Below are positions 45,427-54,582 of a DNA stretch of 64,000 nt, in pieces. How positions within the stretch are numbered: position 1 is the first letter of the stretch; every line of letters begins with the position of its first letter. The DNA is from Nonomuraea maritima (GTDB lineage: Bacteria; Actinomycetota; Actinomycetes; Streptosporangiales; Streptosporangiaceae). The notes beneath the pieces were generated by a model, which was given only the letters and a program-made list of their open reading frames with translations, was not told the origin of the DNA and made no database searches. The position numbers and the translations under genes are program-made. The DNA lies in contig NZ_FNFB01000002.1 of assembly GCF_900100395.1 (NCBI RefSeq), forward strand, positions 495,074 to 559,073. The letters are read 5' to 3'.

Positions 45427-46395
45427 TCACCTAAAGTGATCCCAGCCACGCTGCCGGGGCTCCCAGCCGTCCACCGCCACGCCCTCTCCCTCGCACACGC
45501 GACCCACGACCCGCCACGCCTCGGGAAGGCGCACGCCGGCCGGGAACACCGCGGCGAACGCGTGGTCCTCACCCCCGGCGAGCACCCACTCCAGCGGATC
45601 GGTGCCGAGTTCCTTGGCCGCCGCCGCCACCGGCTCGGCCACGGCGAACCTCGTGGGGTCGAGCTCGATGCGCACGCCGCTCGCCTCGGCGACGTGGCCG
45701 AGGTCCTGCAGCAGGCCGTCGCTGACGTCCAGCATCGCCGTGGCGCCCAGCTCGGCCGCCAGCGGCCCCATCGCGTACGGCGGGCACGGCCTGCGGTGGC
45801 CCGCCACGGCCTCCCGCAGCGCGGGCGAGTCGGCGGGCACGCCCGCCTCGAGCAGCGCCCATCCGGCGGCGGAGTAGCCGAGCCGGCCCGCCACCGCCAC
45901 CACCTGCCCCGGCGCGGCCCCCGACCGCTTGACGGGACGACGCCCGCCGAGGTCGCCCATCGCCGTCACCCCGAGGACCACCAGATCGCAGCGGGTGACG
46001 TCGCCGCCCGCCACGCTCGCCCCGACCGCCGCGCACTCGTCGCGGATGCCGTCGGTCAGCGCGTCGAGCCAGTCGAGCGGCAGGTCGGCGGGGATGCCGA
46101 GCCCAACCACGAGCGACGTCGGCGTCGCGCCCATGGCCGCCACGTCGGAGAGGTTCTGGGCGGCGGCCTTGCGGCCGACGTCGTAGCCCCCGGACCAGTC
46201 GCGGCGGAAGTGCCTGCCCTCGAGGAGCAGGTCGGTCGAGACGACCACACGCCCGTCGGGGGCGCTCACGATGGCGGCGTCGTCTCCAGGGCCGAGAATT
46301 ATCGCCGCTCCCTGGGGCAGACGTGCGGTAATGCGACTTACCACACCGAATTCGCCAAGATCTCCGACTGTGATGGCACACCTCCTGACGCACAC
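45427..46395 (-). CDS. thiL: Thiamine-monophosphate kinase
   Basis: This roughly 322-residue enzyme makes thiamine diphosphate from the monophosphate. Motifs: GPGDDAAIV, STDLLLEGRHFRRDW, the glycine-rich QNLSDVAAMGATP and DVSDGLLQDLGH. The start is problematic. GTG 46395 gives CVRRCAITVGDLGEFGVV. A perfect AGGAGG at 46381-46386 is placed 6 nt before the codon ATC at 46372-46374, which would begin the product exactly at the conserved TVGDLGEF. No ATG exists in frame nearby. It diverges from the Lrp-like gene by about 50 bp. Confidence 0.9.
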   Translation of the reverse strand: MCVRRCAITVGDLGEFGVVSRITARLPQGAAIILGPGDDAAIVSAPDGRVVVSTDLLLEGRHFRRDWSGGYDVGRKAAAQNLSDVAAMGATPTSLVVGLGIPADLPLDWLDALTDGIRDECAAVGASVAGGDVTRCDLVVLGVTAMGDLGGRRPVKRSGAAPGQVVAVAGRLGYSAAGWALLEAGVPADSPALREAVAGHRRPCPPYAMGPLAAELGATAMLDVSDGLLQDLGHVAEASGVRIELDPTRFAVAEPVAAAAKELGTDPLEWVLAGGEDHAFAAVFPAGVRLPEAWRVVGRVCEGEGVAVDGWEPRQRGWDHFR

Positions 46396-46444
46396 AGGGT
46401 ACGGTGGCCCTTCGGCGTGATCCAATCGCCCGGGGAGGGACGTG

Positions 46445-46678
46445 ATGGTGCAGGCCTACATCCTTATCCAGACCGAGGTCGGCAAGGCGGCCGCCGTGGC
46501 CCAGGAGATCTCCGGGATCCCCGGCGTCACCCAGGCCGAGGACGTGACAGGCCCCTACGACGTGATCGTGCGGGCAGAGGCCAACAACGTCGACGAACTC
46601 GGCAAACTCGTCGTCGCGCAGATCCAGGGCGTGGAGGGCATCACGCGTACTCTCACGTGCCCGATCGTTCACATCTGA
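46445..46678 (+). CDS. Stand-alone RAM (Lrp/AsnC ligand-binding) domain protein
   Basis: This 77-residue protein consists only of the ferredoxin-like RAM domain of Lrp/AsnC regulators: VQAYILIQTEVGKAAAVAQEI, GPYDVIVRAEANNVDELGKLV. There is no helix-turn-helix, so it does not bind DNA itself. Such small RAM proteins form decameric rings and bind amino acids; they may modulate full-length Lrp proteins. ATG 46445 follows GGGGAGGG at good spacing; GTG 46442 would add one residue. It is followed by the DUF3515 lipoprotein after 14 bp. Confidence 0.9.
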   Translation: MVQAYILIQTEVGKAAAVAQEISGIPGVTQAEDVTGPYDVIVRAEANNVDELGKLVVAQIQGVEGITRTLTCPIVHI

Positions 46679-46692
46679 AAGCAGTTCTTCGC

Positions 46693-47118
46693 ATGCGTGC
46701 CGCAATCGTCCTGATCGTCCTGCTGACGCTCGCCGGCTGCGGCACCCTGCGCGTCGACCCGCCCACTCCCACCGGCGAGGCCGTGGTGGCGTGCGACAAG
46801 CTCGCCACCCTGCTGCCCAAGACGCTCGACGGCGACGAGCGGAGCGCTTCGGAACCCGCGTCGCCGTACGTCGCCGTCTGGGGCTCCGGCGCCATCACGC
46901 TGCGCTGCGGCGTGCCCCGGCCAGCCAGGATGGCCCCCACCGACGAGCTCCAGGAGATCGGCGGCGTGGGCTGGTTCGCGGACCCAGAGCGGCCGGCGCT
47001 GTTCACCGCCGTGACCGACACCGCCTACGTCGAGGTCACGGTCGGCGGTGAACACGTGCCCGCCGAGGTGCTGGCCGACCTGTCGAAACCGATCGGCCAG
47101 ATCTCGGGTCAGCCCTAG
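46693..47118 (+). CDS. DUF3515 family lipoprotein
   Basis: This 141-residue exported lipoprotein has a signal peptide RAAIVLIVLLTLAGC with lipobox LAGC. The mature part carries VACDKLATLLPKTLDG and SPYVAVWGSGAITLRCGVPRP, as in DUF3515 proteins of actinomycetes, which are encoded next to ddl. Function is unknown; two Cys may pair outside the membrane. ATG 46693 follows the RAM gene by 14 bp, so the two form an operon. Its stop codon TAG overlaps the stop of the convergent ddl within one CTAG palindrome. Confidence 0.85.
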   Translation: MRAAIVLIVLLTLAGCGTLRVDPPTPTGEAVVACDKLATLLPKTLDGDERSASEPASPYVAVWGSGAITLRCGVPRPARMAPTDELQEIGGVGWFADPERPALFTAVTDTAYVEVTVGGEHVPAEVLADLSKPIGQISGQP

Positions 47119-48209
47119 CGCAGCCCGGGTGAGCGCGCCAGGCCCAGCTGGATGAGCCGATCGACCAGCTCGGGGTACGACACCCCAGAAGCCGCCCACA
47201 GCTGCGGCGCCACCGACAGCGACGTGAAGCCGGGCATCGTGTTGATCTCGTTGAGGACCAGCTGCCCTTCCGGCGTGTAGAAGAAGTCGACCCGCGCGAG
47301 CCCCTCGCAGTCGAGCGCCTCGAACGCGCGCACGGCCATCCGGCGCAGCTCCTCGCCGGTCTCCTGCGGGATGTCGGCGGGCACCGTGAGCGACATCTGG
47401 TCGGGGTAGTACTTCGCCTCGAAGTCGAAGAACTCCTGGCCGCCCTCGACCCGCACCTCGCCGGGCAGCGACGCGGCGGCCGGCTCGTCGCCCGGCGACT
47501 GCAGCACCGCGCACTCGATCTCACGGCCGGCGATCGCGGCCTCGATGAGCACCTTGGGGTCGTGGACGCGGGCCGCCTCCACGGCCTCCTCCAGGCTCGC
47601 CCGGTCGTGGGCCTTGGAGATGCCCTGCGAGGAGCCCGCCCTGGCCGGCTTCACGAACAGCGGGTAGCCGAGCTGCTCGGCCTCCTTGAGCACGCACTCG
47701 CGGTTGAGCCGCCAGTCGCGGTCGCGTACGACGACGTAGGCGCCGGTCGGCAGCCCCGCGGCGGCCAGCACGGTCTTCATGTGGGCCTTGTCCATGCCGA
47801 CGGCGCTGGCCAGCACGCCGGAGCCGACGTAACGCACGCCGGCCATCTCCAGCAGGCCCTGGATCGTGCCGTCCTCGGCGAACGGGCCGTGCATGACGGG
47901 GAAGACCACGTCGACGGAGCCGAGCTCCACGGGGATGCTGCCCTGGTCGTAGGCGACCAGCGAGCTGCCGTCCGTGGGCAGCGCGAGGGCCGCGCCACTG
48001 GTGTCGACGACCGGGAGCTCGCCTCCTTCGATGGCGAACCGCTGGTCGGTCGCGGCCAGCACCCACCTGCCGTCCTGGGCGATCCCGATGGGGATCACCT
48101 CGTACTTGCTCCTGTCGATCGCTTCCAGCACACTGCCCGCACCCATCAGGGACACGGCGTGCTCGGAATTGCGACCCCCGAAAACGACGGCGACGCGTGG
48201 CTTGCTCAT
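47115..48209 (-). CDS. ddl: D-alanine--D-alanine ligase
   Basis: This 364-residue ATP-grasp enzyme makes D-Ala-D-Ala for the peptidoglycan stem. Motifs: FGGRNSEHAVSL, FPVMHGPFAEDGTIQGLLE, VKPARAGSSQGISK and VLNEINTMPGFTSLS. The second-substrate loop reads EAKYYPDQ with the Tyr typical of D-Ala ligases, not of vancomycin-resistance D-lactate ligases. ATG 48209 begins SKPRVAVVFGG. It is downstream of gpsA on the same strand, 87 bp apart, an arrangement conserved in actinomycetes. Confidence 0.96.
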   Translation of the reverse strand: MSKPRVAVVFGGRNSEHAVSLMGAGSVLEAIDRSKYEVIPIGIAQDGRWVLAATDQRFAIEGGELPVVDTSGAALALPTDGSSLVAYDQGSIPVELGSVDVVFPVMHGPFAEDGTIQGLLEMAGVRYVGSGVLASAVGMDKAHMKTVLAAAGLPTGAYVVVRDRDWRLNRECVLKEAEQLGYPLFVKPARAGSSQGISKAHDRASLEEAVEAARVHDPKVLIEAAIAGREIECAVLQSPGDEPAAASLPGEVRVEGGQEFFDFEAKYYPDQMSLTVPADIPQETGEELRRMAVRAFEALDCEGLARVDFFYTPEGQLVLNEINTMPGFTSLSVAPQLWAASGVSYPELVDRLIQLGLARSPGLR

Positions 48210-48296
48210 GGTGTCCGAATCTACCGGGGCGTCCGTGATGCGGCGAGACGAGCACGCCGTGAGCGCGACGTATCCGCAGAGGGCCGGGCCTGCGGG

Positions 48297-49307
48297 CTAG
48301 AGTCCGTAACGCTCCGGTTTGGGCGAGCGGGACATGAGCAGCATCCCGGCCTCCGCCGGCGACACGCCGTCGTGGACGACGCCGACGACCACTTCGGTGA
48401 TCGGCATCTCGACGTCGTGCTTGCGCGCGAGCTCCAGCACCGACTCGCACGACTTCACACCCTCGGCGGTCTGCTTGGTGGCCGCGACGGCCTCGTCGAG
48501 CGTCATGCCGCGGCCGAGGTTCTCGCCGAACGTACGGTTACGCGACAGCGGCGACGTGCACGTGGCCACGAGGTCGCCCATGCCGGCCAGGCCCGCGAAC
48601 GTGTGCGGGTCGGCTCCGAGCGCCGCGCCGAGCCGGGAGATCTCGGCCAGCCCCCTGGTGATGAGCATGGCGCTGACGTTGTCGCCCATGCCCATGCCCG
48701 CGGAGACGCCCACGGCCAGCGCGATCACGTTCTTCACCGCGCCGCCCAGCTCGACCCCGATCACGTCGGTGTTGGTGTACGGACGGAACCACGGCGGCAG
48801 GTGGCAGATCGCCTGGAGGCGCTCGGCGACCGACATGTCGGTGCAGGCGACCACGGTGGCGGCCGGCTGGCGGTGGGCGATCTCCTGGGCCAGGTTGGGC
48901 CCGGAGACGACGGCCACCCGCTCCTTCGGCACCTCGGCGACCTCGCGGATCACCTCGCTCATGCGCTTGGTCGTACCGAGCTCGATGCCCTTCATCAGGC
49001 TGACCAGGACGGCCCGCTCGGGGATGTGCTTCCGCCAGGCCGCGAGGTTGGGCCGCAGCTGCTGGGACGGCACGGCGAGCACCACGAAGTCGGCCCCCGC
49101 CAGCGCGCGCTCAGGGTCGGTGGTGGCCCGCAGCGTGGGCGGCAGCGGCACGCCGGGCAGGTAGTCGGGGTTGACGTGGTCACGGTCGATCTGGTCGACC
49201 AGCTCCTGCCTGCGCCCCCAGAGGGTGACCTCGTTGCCCGCCTCCGCGAGGATCATCGCGAACGTGGTGCCCCACGAGCCCGTGCCGAAAACGGCCACCT
49301 TCGTCAT
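48297..49307 (-). CDS. gpsA: Glycerol-3-phosphate dehydrogenase [NAD(P)+]
   Basis: This 336-residue enzyme reduces dihydroxyacetone phosphate to sn-glycerol-3-phosphate for phospholipids. The Rossmann start [16 protein letters not shown] and the catalytic region [21 protein letters not shown] with the active-site Lys are present, followed by [26 protein letters not shown] 49307 begins the gene 4 bp after the acyltransferase stop, so the two are coupled: gpsA supplies the acceptor that the acyltransferase acylates. Confidence 0.96.
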   Translation of the reverse strand: MTKVAVFGTGSWGTTFAMILAEAGNEVTLWGRRQELVDQIDRDHVNPDYLPGVPLPPTLRATTDPERALAGADFVVLAVPSQQLRPNLAAWRKHIPERAVLVSLMKGIELGTTKRMSEVIREVAEVPKERVAVVSGPNLAQEIAHRQPAATVVACTDMSVAERLQAICHLPPWFRPYTNTDVIGVELGGAVKNVIALAVGVSAGMGMGDNVSAMLITRGLAEISRLGAALGADPHTFAGLAGMGDLVATCTSPLSRNRTFGENLGRGMTLDEAVAATKQTAEGVKSCESVLELARKHDVEMPITEVVVGVVHDGVSPAEAGMLLMSRSPKPERYGL

Positions 49308-49311
49308 GCCT

Positions 49312-50022
49312 TCACCGTCCGGCCGGGTCGTAGGGAGTCTCAGGGGCCTTCTCGCCGCGCAGCTCGGCGAGCTGCGCCGTGATCGCCGCCATGATGTCGG
49401 CCGTCGCCGCGCGCAGCACGTCGCCGTGCGGCGGCTCGCCCACGTACTTCGACAGGTCGACCGGCTGCCCCACGGACACCCGGAAGGTCTTGCGCGGGAA
49501 CACCCTGGGCTTCTTCTCACCGTAGGGCAGCAGCTCCTGCGCCCCCCAATGGGCCACCGGGATGACCTGGGCGCCGCTCTCCAGCGCCAGCCGCGCCGCG
49601 CCCGTCTTGCCCACCATCGGCCACAGCTCGGGATCGCGGGTGCAGGTGCCCTCGGGGTAGAACAGGATCGCGCAGCCGTCGGCGAGACGCTCGGCCGACG
49701 CCCGCAGCGACCTGACCGCCTCGGCGCTGCCCCGGGCGACCGGGATGGCGAGCAGGCTCGACACGGCCCTGCCGAGGAACGGCACCCGGAACAGCCCCGA
49801 CTTCGCGAGGATCACCGGCCAGCGGCCGTGGTTGTACAGGAAGTGCGACAGCAGGACGGGGTCGGACCATGACAGGTGGTTGGCGGCGATGATCAATCCG
49901 CCGGTGCGCGGGATGCGCCCACCGTGACGCCAGTCTTTCTTCACCAGGAGCCAGGACAGCGGCTTCACCACAACGACAGCCAGGGTTTCCCAGAAACGCG
50001 ACGGTCTCGTGGGGCGGCGCAT
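49312..50022 (-). CDS. plsC: 1-acyl-sn-glycerol-3-phosphate acyltransferase (PlsC-like)
   Basis: This 236-residue membrane-associated acyltransferase acts in phosphatidic acid synthesis. The HX4D motif is NHLSWSD, followed by the substrate motifs [19 protein letters not shown] and [15 protein letters not shown]. The N-terminal hydrophobic stretch [16 protein letters not shown] may bind the membrane. ATG 50022 was chosen because the longer frame is antisense to cofC. It shares its transcript with gpsA, an expected functional pair. Confidence 0.92.
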   Translation of the reverse strand: MRRPTRPSRFWETLAVVVVKPLSWLLVKKDWRHGGRIPRTGGLIIAANHLSWSDPVLLSHFLYNHGRWPVILAKSGLFRVPFLGRAVSSLLAIPVARGSAEAVRSLRASAERLADGCAILFYPEGTCTRDPELWPMVGKTGAARLALESGAQVIPVAHWGAQELLPYGEKKPRVFPRKTFRVSVGQPVDLSKYVGEPPHGDVLRAATADIMAAITAQLAELRGEKAPETPYDPAGR

Positions 50023-50100
50023 GGTCTCCTCCAACGCTTGCGGGGACGCCCCAAGTCTCCCGGTTGGCCGCAGGAGATGTCGAGGCGAGATGCTTACCCT

Positions 50101-50736
50101 ATGAGCATCCGCTGGTCCCTGGTCATTCCGGTGAAGACGCTGGTTGCGGCGAAGACCCGGCTCGCCGCCGCGACCGGCCCGCACCGTACGCGGCTGGCCG
50201 TGGCCGTGGCCGCCGACACCGTGGCCGCGGCGCTCGTATGCCCGCTGGTCGCCCGGGTGATCGTGGTGACGGCCGACCCCGCCGCCGCCGAGCCGCTGGC
50301 CGCGCTGGGCGCCGACGTGGTGCCCGATCCCGACCGCGGCCTCAACACCGCGCTGCGCACCGGCGCCGCCCACGCCGCAGGCCTGGCGCCAGGCGACGCG
50401 GTGGGCGCGCTGCAGGCCGACCTGCCCGCTCTGCGGCCGGTCGAACTCGGGCGCGCGCTGGAGGCCGCCGCCGAGTTCGACCAGTCGTTCGTGCCGGACG
50501 CGCTCGACGTCGGCACGACGTTCTACGGGGTGCTGCCCGGCCGGCCGTTCACGCCGCGCTTCGGCGGGGAGTCGCGGGCCAAGCACCTCGCGGCCGGGGC
50601 CAAGGAGCTGTGCGTGCCGAACATCGACTCGCTCAGGCGCGACGTCGACACCCCCGACGACCTGCGGGCGGCCGTCCGTCTCGGGCTCGGCCCGCACACG
50701 GCCGCGGTCGTCGCCGACCTGTGGCCCGGCGCCTGA
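50101..50736 (+). CDS. cofC: 2-phospho-L-lactate (or phosphoenolpyruvate) guanylyltransferase CofC/FbiD
   Basis: This 211-residue nucleotidyltransferase makes the GTP-activated precursor of coenzyme F420; in actinobacteria FbiD uses phosphoenolpyruvate. The start SIRWSLVIPVKTLVAAKTRLA, then VVPDPDRGLNTALRTGA, LQADLPALRP and GRPFTPRFGGESRAKH match the family. ATG 50101 was chosen; the frame further upstream is antisense to the acyltransferase. Other F420 genes are not in the window. The gene diverges from the plsC-gpsA operon by 78 bp. Confidence 0.9.
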   Translation: MSIRWSLVIPVKTLVAAKTRLAAATGPHRTRLAVAVAADTVAAALVCPLVARVIVVTADPAAAEPLAALGADVVPDPDRGLNTALRTGAAHAAGLAPGDAVGALQADLPALRPVELGRALEAAAEFDQSFVPDALDVGTTFYGVLPGRPFTPRFGGESRAKHLAAGAKELCVPNIDSLRRDVDTPDDLRAAVRLGLGPHTAAVVADLWPGA

Positions 50737-50777
50737 CCGATCTCGCCAGCCCCGCGGGCAGGCTCTACGCTGGTGAC

Positions 50778-50984
50778 GTGCAGGCGACCGTACGCAGTTT
50801 CGACGAGGCCACCCGGTCCGGCACGGTGTTCCTCGACGACGGCACCGTGCTGGCCTTCGGCACGGCCGCCTTCGACGCCGGGCCGCTGCGACTGCTGCGC
50901 ACCGGCCAGCGGGTCAACCTCGCGATGACCGGCGACGAGATCACCTACGTCACGCTGTCGACTTTCCCGGTTCCCGGCCGGTGA
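50778..50984 (+). CDS. Cold-shock-like small protein
   Basis: This 68-residue protein starts at GTG 50778: QATVRSFDEATRSGTVFLDDG. The pattern of short beta strands and GTVFLDDGTVLAFG resembles the cold-shock OB fold, but the RNP1 and RNP2 aromatic motifs of CspA are not clear, so nucleic-acid binding is uncertain. It is 41 bp after cofC on the same strand and probably co-transcribed. A strong hairpin follows 3 bp after the stop. Confidence 0.65.
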   Translation: MQATVRSFDEATRSGTVFLDDGTVLAFGTAAFDAGPLRLLRTGQRVNLAMTGDEITYVTLSTFPVPGR

Positions 50985-50987
50985 ACG

Positions 50988-51023
50988 CGAAACGCCCGGG
51001 CCGAGTGGCCCGGGCGTTTCGCA
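50988..51023. terminator. Bidirectional 16-bp hairpin between the cold-shock-like gene and HU
   Basis: A perfect 16-bp stem (50988-51003 with 51008-51023) closes on a GAGT loop. It serves both convergent genes. Confidence 0.85.
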
Positions 51024-51035
51024 CGCGACAACCAG

Positions 51036-51335
51036 TTACTTCTTTTTGCCGATTTTCTTGCCGCCCTCGTTCACCAGCTCCTTGAAATCGGAGCCGGGAC
51101 GGAACTTGGGCGCCCAGCTCTCGGCGACGTTGATTTCTGCGCCGGTGGACGGGTTGCGCGCCGTGCGGGCGGGCTTGTTCACCATCTCGAACGCGCCGAA
51201 GCCCGTGATCGAGACCTTGTCGCCAGAGGCCACAGCCTTTTGGATGGCGTCGATGACCGCGTTCACGGCCTCGGTGGCGGTCTTCCTGTCGCCCACGCGA
51301 TCCGCGATGGCCTCGACGAGTTCTCGCTTGTTCAT
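51036..51335 (-). CDS. hup: DNA-binding protein HU
   Basis: This 99-residue nucleoid protein bends and compacts DNA. The start NKRELVEAIADRVGDRKTATEAVNAV, the arm GFGAFEMVNKPARTARNPSTG and FRPGSDFKELV match the HU family closely, and the tail is KKIGKKK. It is the short, tail-less HU, unlike the long Lys-rich-tailed HupS of actinomycetes. ATG 51335. It is encoded on its own between two hairpin-rich regions and follows the leuCD unit. Confidence 0.95.
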   Translation of the reverse strand: MNKRELVEAIADRVGDRKTATEAVNAVIDAIQKAVASGDKVSITGFGAFEMVNKPARTARNPSTGAEINVAESWAPKFRPGSDFKELVNEGGKKIGKKK

Positions 51336-51434
51336 GAAAGTCCTGCTCCCCCAGTTACGGCTCGGGGTTCCAGCTCACGAGTCCGACATAGAAACCCCTT
51401 ACGCGCTCGAAAGTAGGCGGGATCGCGGGGGAAC

Positions 51435-51674
51435 TCAATCACCATGCGTGTTTTCGTCGTCTCGTGGCGTGTCGAAAGCGGCGTCCAGAGCGGCCAGAAA
51501 CGTTTCCAGGCGGGCCGCGGCTCTTTCCGGATCTCGCTTCGCGAGATCGCAAATGGTCAGATACCGGCGTGCGATCCGCTCTTTGTCGGCGGCGGGGAGC
51601 ATGCGGACGCGGCGGTGCGCCTCGCGCAACCGCCGCGCCAGTTCGTCGTCTTCTAGACGGTCGTCGGCAGCCAT
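51435..51674 (-). CDS. Small hypothetical protein overlapping leuD
   Basis: This 79-residue basic/acidic helical protein starts at ATG 51674, 22 bp inside the leuD end: [23 protein letters not shown], then [26 protein letters not shown]. It has no membrane segment, and no named domain was recognised. The overlap and shared strand suggest translation coupled to leuD. Several starts are possible; the chosen one keeps the DDxLxDDEL leader, which looks like a real N-terminus. Confidence is moderate. Confidence 0.6.
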   Translation of the reverse strand: MAADDRLEDDELARRLREAHRRVRMLPAADKERIARRYLTICDLAKRDPERAAARLETFLAALDAAFDTPRDDENTHGD

Positions 51675-52240
51675 GGCTGCCGACCATTCTCGTACGCCGC
51701 GACATCGTCGGCGTGACGCAGGGTCAGGCCGATGTCGTCGAGGCCCTCCATGAGGCGCCAGCGGGTGTAGTCGTCGATCTCGAACGACGCCACCTCGCCG
51801 CCCCACCGCACCTGACGCTCGACCAGGTCGACGGTGATCTCCAGCTTCGGGTCGGCCTCGACGGCGGCCTGCAGGGCCTCGACCGTCTCGCCGGGCAGCA
51901 CGACCGGCAGCAGGCCCATCTTGGTGGAGTTGTTGCGGAAGATGTCGCCGAAGCGGGCGGCGATCACGACGCGGAACCCGTACTGCTGCAGCGCCCACAC
52001 GGCGTGCTCGCGGGAGGAGCCGGTGCCGAAGTCGGGGCCGGAGACGAGGATCGTGCCGCCCTCGTACGCGGGGTCGTTCAGGACGAACGTCGGGTCCTCG
52101 CGCCAGGCGGCGAACAGGCCCTTCTCGAAGCCGGTGCGGCTGACCTGCTTGAGCCAGACGGCCGGGATGATCTGGTCGGTGTCGACGTTGCTGCGGCGCA
52201 GCGGCACCGCCGTACCGGTGTGGGTGGTGAAGGCGTCCAT
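51653..52240 (-). CDS. leuD: 3-isopropylmalate dehydratase small subunit
   Basis: This 195-residue swivelling-domain subunit of the [4Fe-4S] isomerase converts 2- to 3-isopropylmalate. It has [18 protein letters not shown], the loop [12 protein letters not shown] and the substrate region [18 protein letters not shown] 52240 is 12 bp after the leuC stop. The unit leuC-leuD is the standard leucine module and is probably controlled by the divergent IclR regulator. Confidence 0.95.
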   Translation of the reverse strand: MDAFTTHTGTAVPLRRSNVDTDQIIPAVWLKQVSRTGFEKGLFAAWREDPTFVLNDPAYEGGTILVSGPDFGTGSSREHAVWALQQYGFRVVIAARFGDIFRNNSTKMGLLPVVLPGETVEALQAAVEADPKLEITVDLVERQVRWGGEVASFEIDDYTRWRLMEGLDDIGLTLRHADDVAAYENGRQPWLPTTV

Positions 52241-52252
52241 CGTTGTCCTTCC

Positions 52253-53638
52253 TTACAGGTCGGCGGGAGCGGTCAGGCGGCCGGTGACGGCGGTCGCGGC
52301 GGCGACCTGCGGCGACACCAGATGGGTGCGGCCGCCCTTGCCCTGACGGCCCTCGAAGTTGCGGTTGGAGGTGGACGCGCTGCGCTCACCCGGCTGGAGC
52401 GTGTCGGGGTTCATGCCGAGGCACATCGAGCAGCCGGCCTGGCGCCACTCCGCGCCCGCGGCCTTGAACACCTCGTCCAGGCCCTCCTCCTCGGCCTGCC
52501 GCTTGACCAGCATCGAACCCGGGACGATGAGCGTGCGGGTCCTGACCTGCCGGCCGCGCAGGATCTCGGCGGCCGAGCGCAGGTCCTCGATGCGGCCGTT
52601 GGTGCACGAGCCGACGAACACCGTGTCGACCTCGATGTCGCGCAGCGGCGTGCCGGCGGTCAGGCCCATGTACTCGAGCGCCCGCTCGGCGGCGGCCCGC
52701 GCGACCGGGTCGTCGAACGACTCGGGGCTCGGGACGGACTCGCCCAGCGGCAGACCCTGGCCCGGGTTCGTGCCCCAGGTGACGTACGGGGTCAGCGTCG
52801 AGGCGTCGATCTCGACGACCTTGTCGAACACGGCGTCGTCGTCGGTGCGCAGCGACTTCCAGTACTCGACGGCCTGGTCCCACGCCTCGCCCTCCGGCGC
52901 GTGCGGACGGCCCTTGAGGTATTCGAACGTGGTCTCGTCGGGGGCGATCATGCCGGCGCGGGCGCCCGCCTCGATCGACATGTTGCAGACGGTCATGCGG
53001 CCCTCCATGGAGAGCTTGCGCACGGCCTCGCCGCGGTACTCGACGATGTAGCCCTGGCCGCCGCCGGTGCCGATCTTGGCGATGATGGCCAGGATCAGGT
53101 CTTTCGCGGTGACGCCGACGGGCAGCTCACCCGACACCTCGATGGCCATCGTCTTCGGCCGGTAGGCGGGGAGCGTCTGCGTGGCGAGCACGTGCTCGAC
53201 CTCGGAGGTGCCGATGCCGAACGCGATGCCGCCGAACGCGCCGTGGGTCGAGGTGTGAGAGTCGCCACACACGATCGTCATGCCGGGCTGCGTGAGACCG
53301 AACTGCGGGCCGATGATGTGCACCACGCCCTGACCGGCGTCGCCCATCGGGTGCAGCCGGAGGCCGAACTCGGCGGCGTTCTTGCGCAGCGTCTCGACCT
53401 GCGTCTTGGAGACCGGGTCGGCGATCGGGCCGAGCAGCGTCGGGACGTTGTGGTCCTCGGTCGCGATGGTGAGATCGGGCCGTCGCACCTTGCGCCCGGC
53501 GAGACGGAGCCCGTCGAACGCCTGGGGACTGGTCACCTCGTGAATGAGGTGGAGGTCGATATAGAGCAGGTCGGGCTCGCCCTCGGCGCGCCGGACTACG
53601 TGTTGCTCCCAGACCTTCTCGGCCAGTGTGCGGCCCAT
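52253..53638 (-). CDS. leuC: 3-isopropylmalate dehydratase large subunit
   Basis: This 461-residue aconitase-family large subunit carries the iron-sulfur cluster. Signature regions: [30 protein letters not shown] (family pattern), [14 protein letters not shown] with its cluster Cys, and [32 protein letters not shown] with two more. ATG 53638 begins [14 protein letters not shown]; a longer frame upstream is not conserved. It diverges from the IclR gene across 169 bp. Confidence 0.96.
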   Translation of the reverse strand: MGRTLAEKVWEQHVVRRAEGEPDLLYIDLHLIHEVTSPQAFDGLRLAGRKVRRPDLTIATEDHNVPTLLGPIADPVSKTQVETLRKNAAEFGLRLHPMGDAGQGVVHIIGPQFGLTQPGMTIVCGDSHTSTHGAFGGIAFGIGTSEVEHVLATQTLPAYRPKTMAIEVSGELPVGVTAKDLILAIIAKIGTGGGQGYIVEYRGEAVRKLSMEGRMTVCNMSIEAGARAGMIAPDETTFEYLKGRPHAPEGEAWDQAVEYWKSLRTDDDAVFDKVVEIDASTLTPYVTWGTNPGQGLPLGESVPSPESFDDPVARAAAERALEYMGLTAGTPLRDIEVDTVFVGSCTNGRIEDLRSAAEILRGRQVRTRTLIVPGSMLVKRQAEEEGLDEVFKAAGAEWRQAGCSMCLGMNPDTLQPGERSASTSNRNFEGRQGKGGRTHLVSPQVAAATAVTGRLTAPADL

Positions 53639-53807
53639 GATCTCCTCCTGCTTGTGCGCGATGCTGCCCATCGCCACTCGGTCGCTCGGACCCCGGTCTC
53701 TTCCTCCTGTCGCCCCGCCCTCCGCACTTTCAACCAGAGACCGGTGCTCCCTCGTGGGAGAGACCTTCGACTTGCTTTCTCATATGTCGAGACTGCAGTA
53801 TCGGTAC

Positions 53808-54524
53808 ATGGACAACTCTAGCGGAGTCGGAGTACTCGACAAGGCCGTTCTTGTACTCAACGCGCTCGAAGCCGGGCCTGCGTCGCTCGCCCAGCTCGTC
53901 CAGGCCACCGGCCTGGCCCGCCCCACGGCCCATCGGCTGGCCGTCGCGCTTGAGCATCACCGCATCGTGAGTCGCGACACACAGGGCAGATTCGTCCTCG
54001 GGCCACGTCTTTCCGAGTTGTCCACCGCGGCGGGCGAGGACCGGCTGCTGGCGGTGGCCGCCCCCGTACTGATGCAACTCAGGGATTTGACCGGGGAGAG
54101 CGCGCAACTCTACCGCCGCCAGGGTGACGAACGCGTGTGCGTGGCCGCCGCCGAACGGGCGAGCGGACTGCGTGACACCGTCCCCGTGGGGTCGGCGCTG
54201 CCCATGACGGCGGGCTCGGCGGCGCAGATCCTGCTGGCCTGGGAAGAGCCCGACCGGTTGCACCGGGGGCTGCGCGGCGCCAAGTTCACCGCCGCCACGC
54301 TCGCCTCCGTACGGCGCCGAGGGTGGGCCCACAGCGTCGGCGAGCGCGAGCAGGGCGTCGCCAGCGTCTCGGCTCCCATCAGGGGCAACGGCGGCAAGGT
54401 GATCGCGGCCGTGTCGGTGTCCGGCCCCATCGAACGACTGACGAGAGCGCCAGGACGGCTGCACGCGGTTCCCGTCATGGCCGCCGCCGAACGCGTCACC
54501 GAGGCGATGCGCCGCACGTCATGA
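53808..54524 (+). CDS. IclR-family regulator (NdgR/AreB type)
   Basis: This 238-residue regulator has a winged helix at residues 1-60 (ALEAGPASLAQLVQATGLARPTAHRLAVALEHH) and a GAF-like effector domain after it. The opening DNSSGVGVLDKAV is typical of NdgR/AreB proteins, which sit divergent to leuCD in actinomycetes and control leucine synthesis, amino acid and thiol-stress genes. ATG 53808 was chosen over ATG 53784 for this reason. The shared 53639-53807 region must hold its operators. The effector is probably leucine or a pathway intermediate. Confidence 0.88.
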   Translation: MDNSSGVGVLDKAVLVLNALEAGPASLAQLVQATGLARPTAHRLAVALEHHRIVSRDTQGRFVLGPRLSELSTAAGEDRLLAVAAPVLMQLRDLTGESAQLYRRQGDERVCVAAAERASGLRDTVPVGSALPMTAGSAAQILLAWEEPDRLHRGLRGAKFTAATLASVRRRGWAHSVGEREQGVASVSAPIRGNGGKVIAAVSVSGPIERLTRAPGRLHAVPVMAAAERVTEAMRRTS

Positions 54525-54582
54525 TCGGCAAAAGGAGGTATTTGGGGAACCGAGTGCCTCGGGAGCGCACTAGCCTGAGTGC

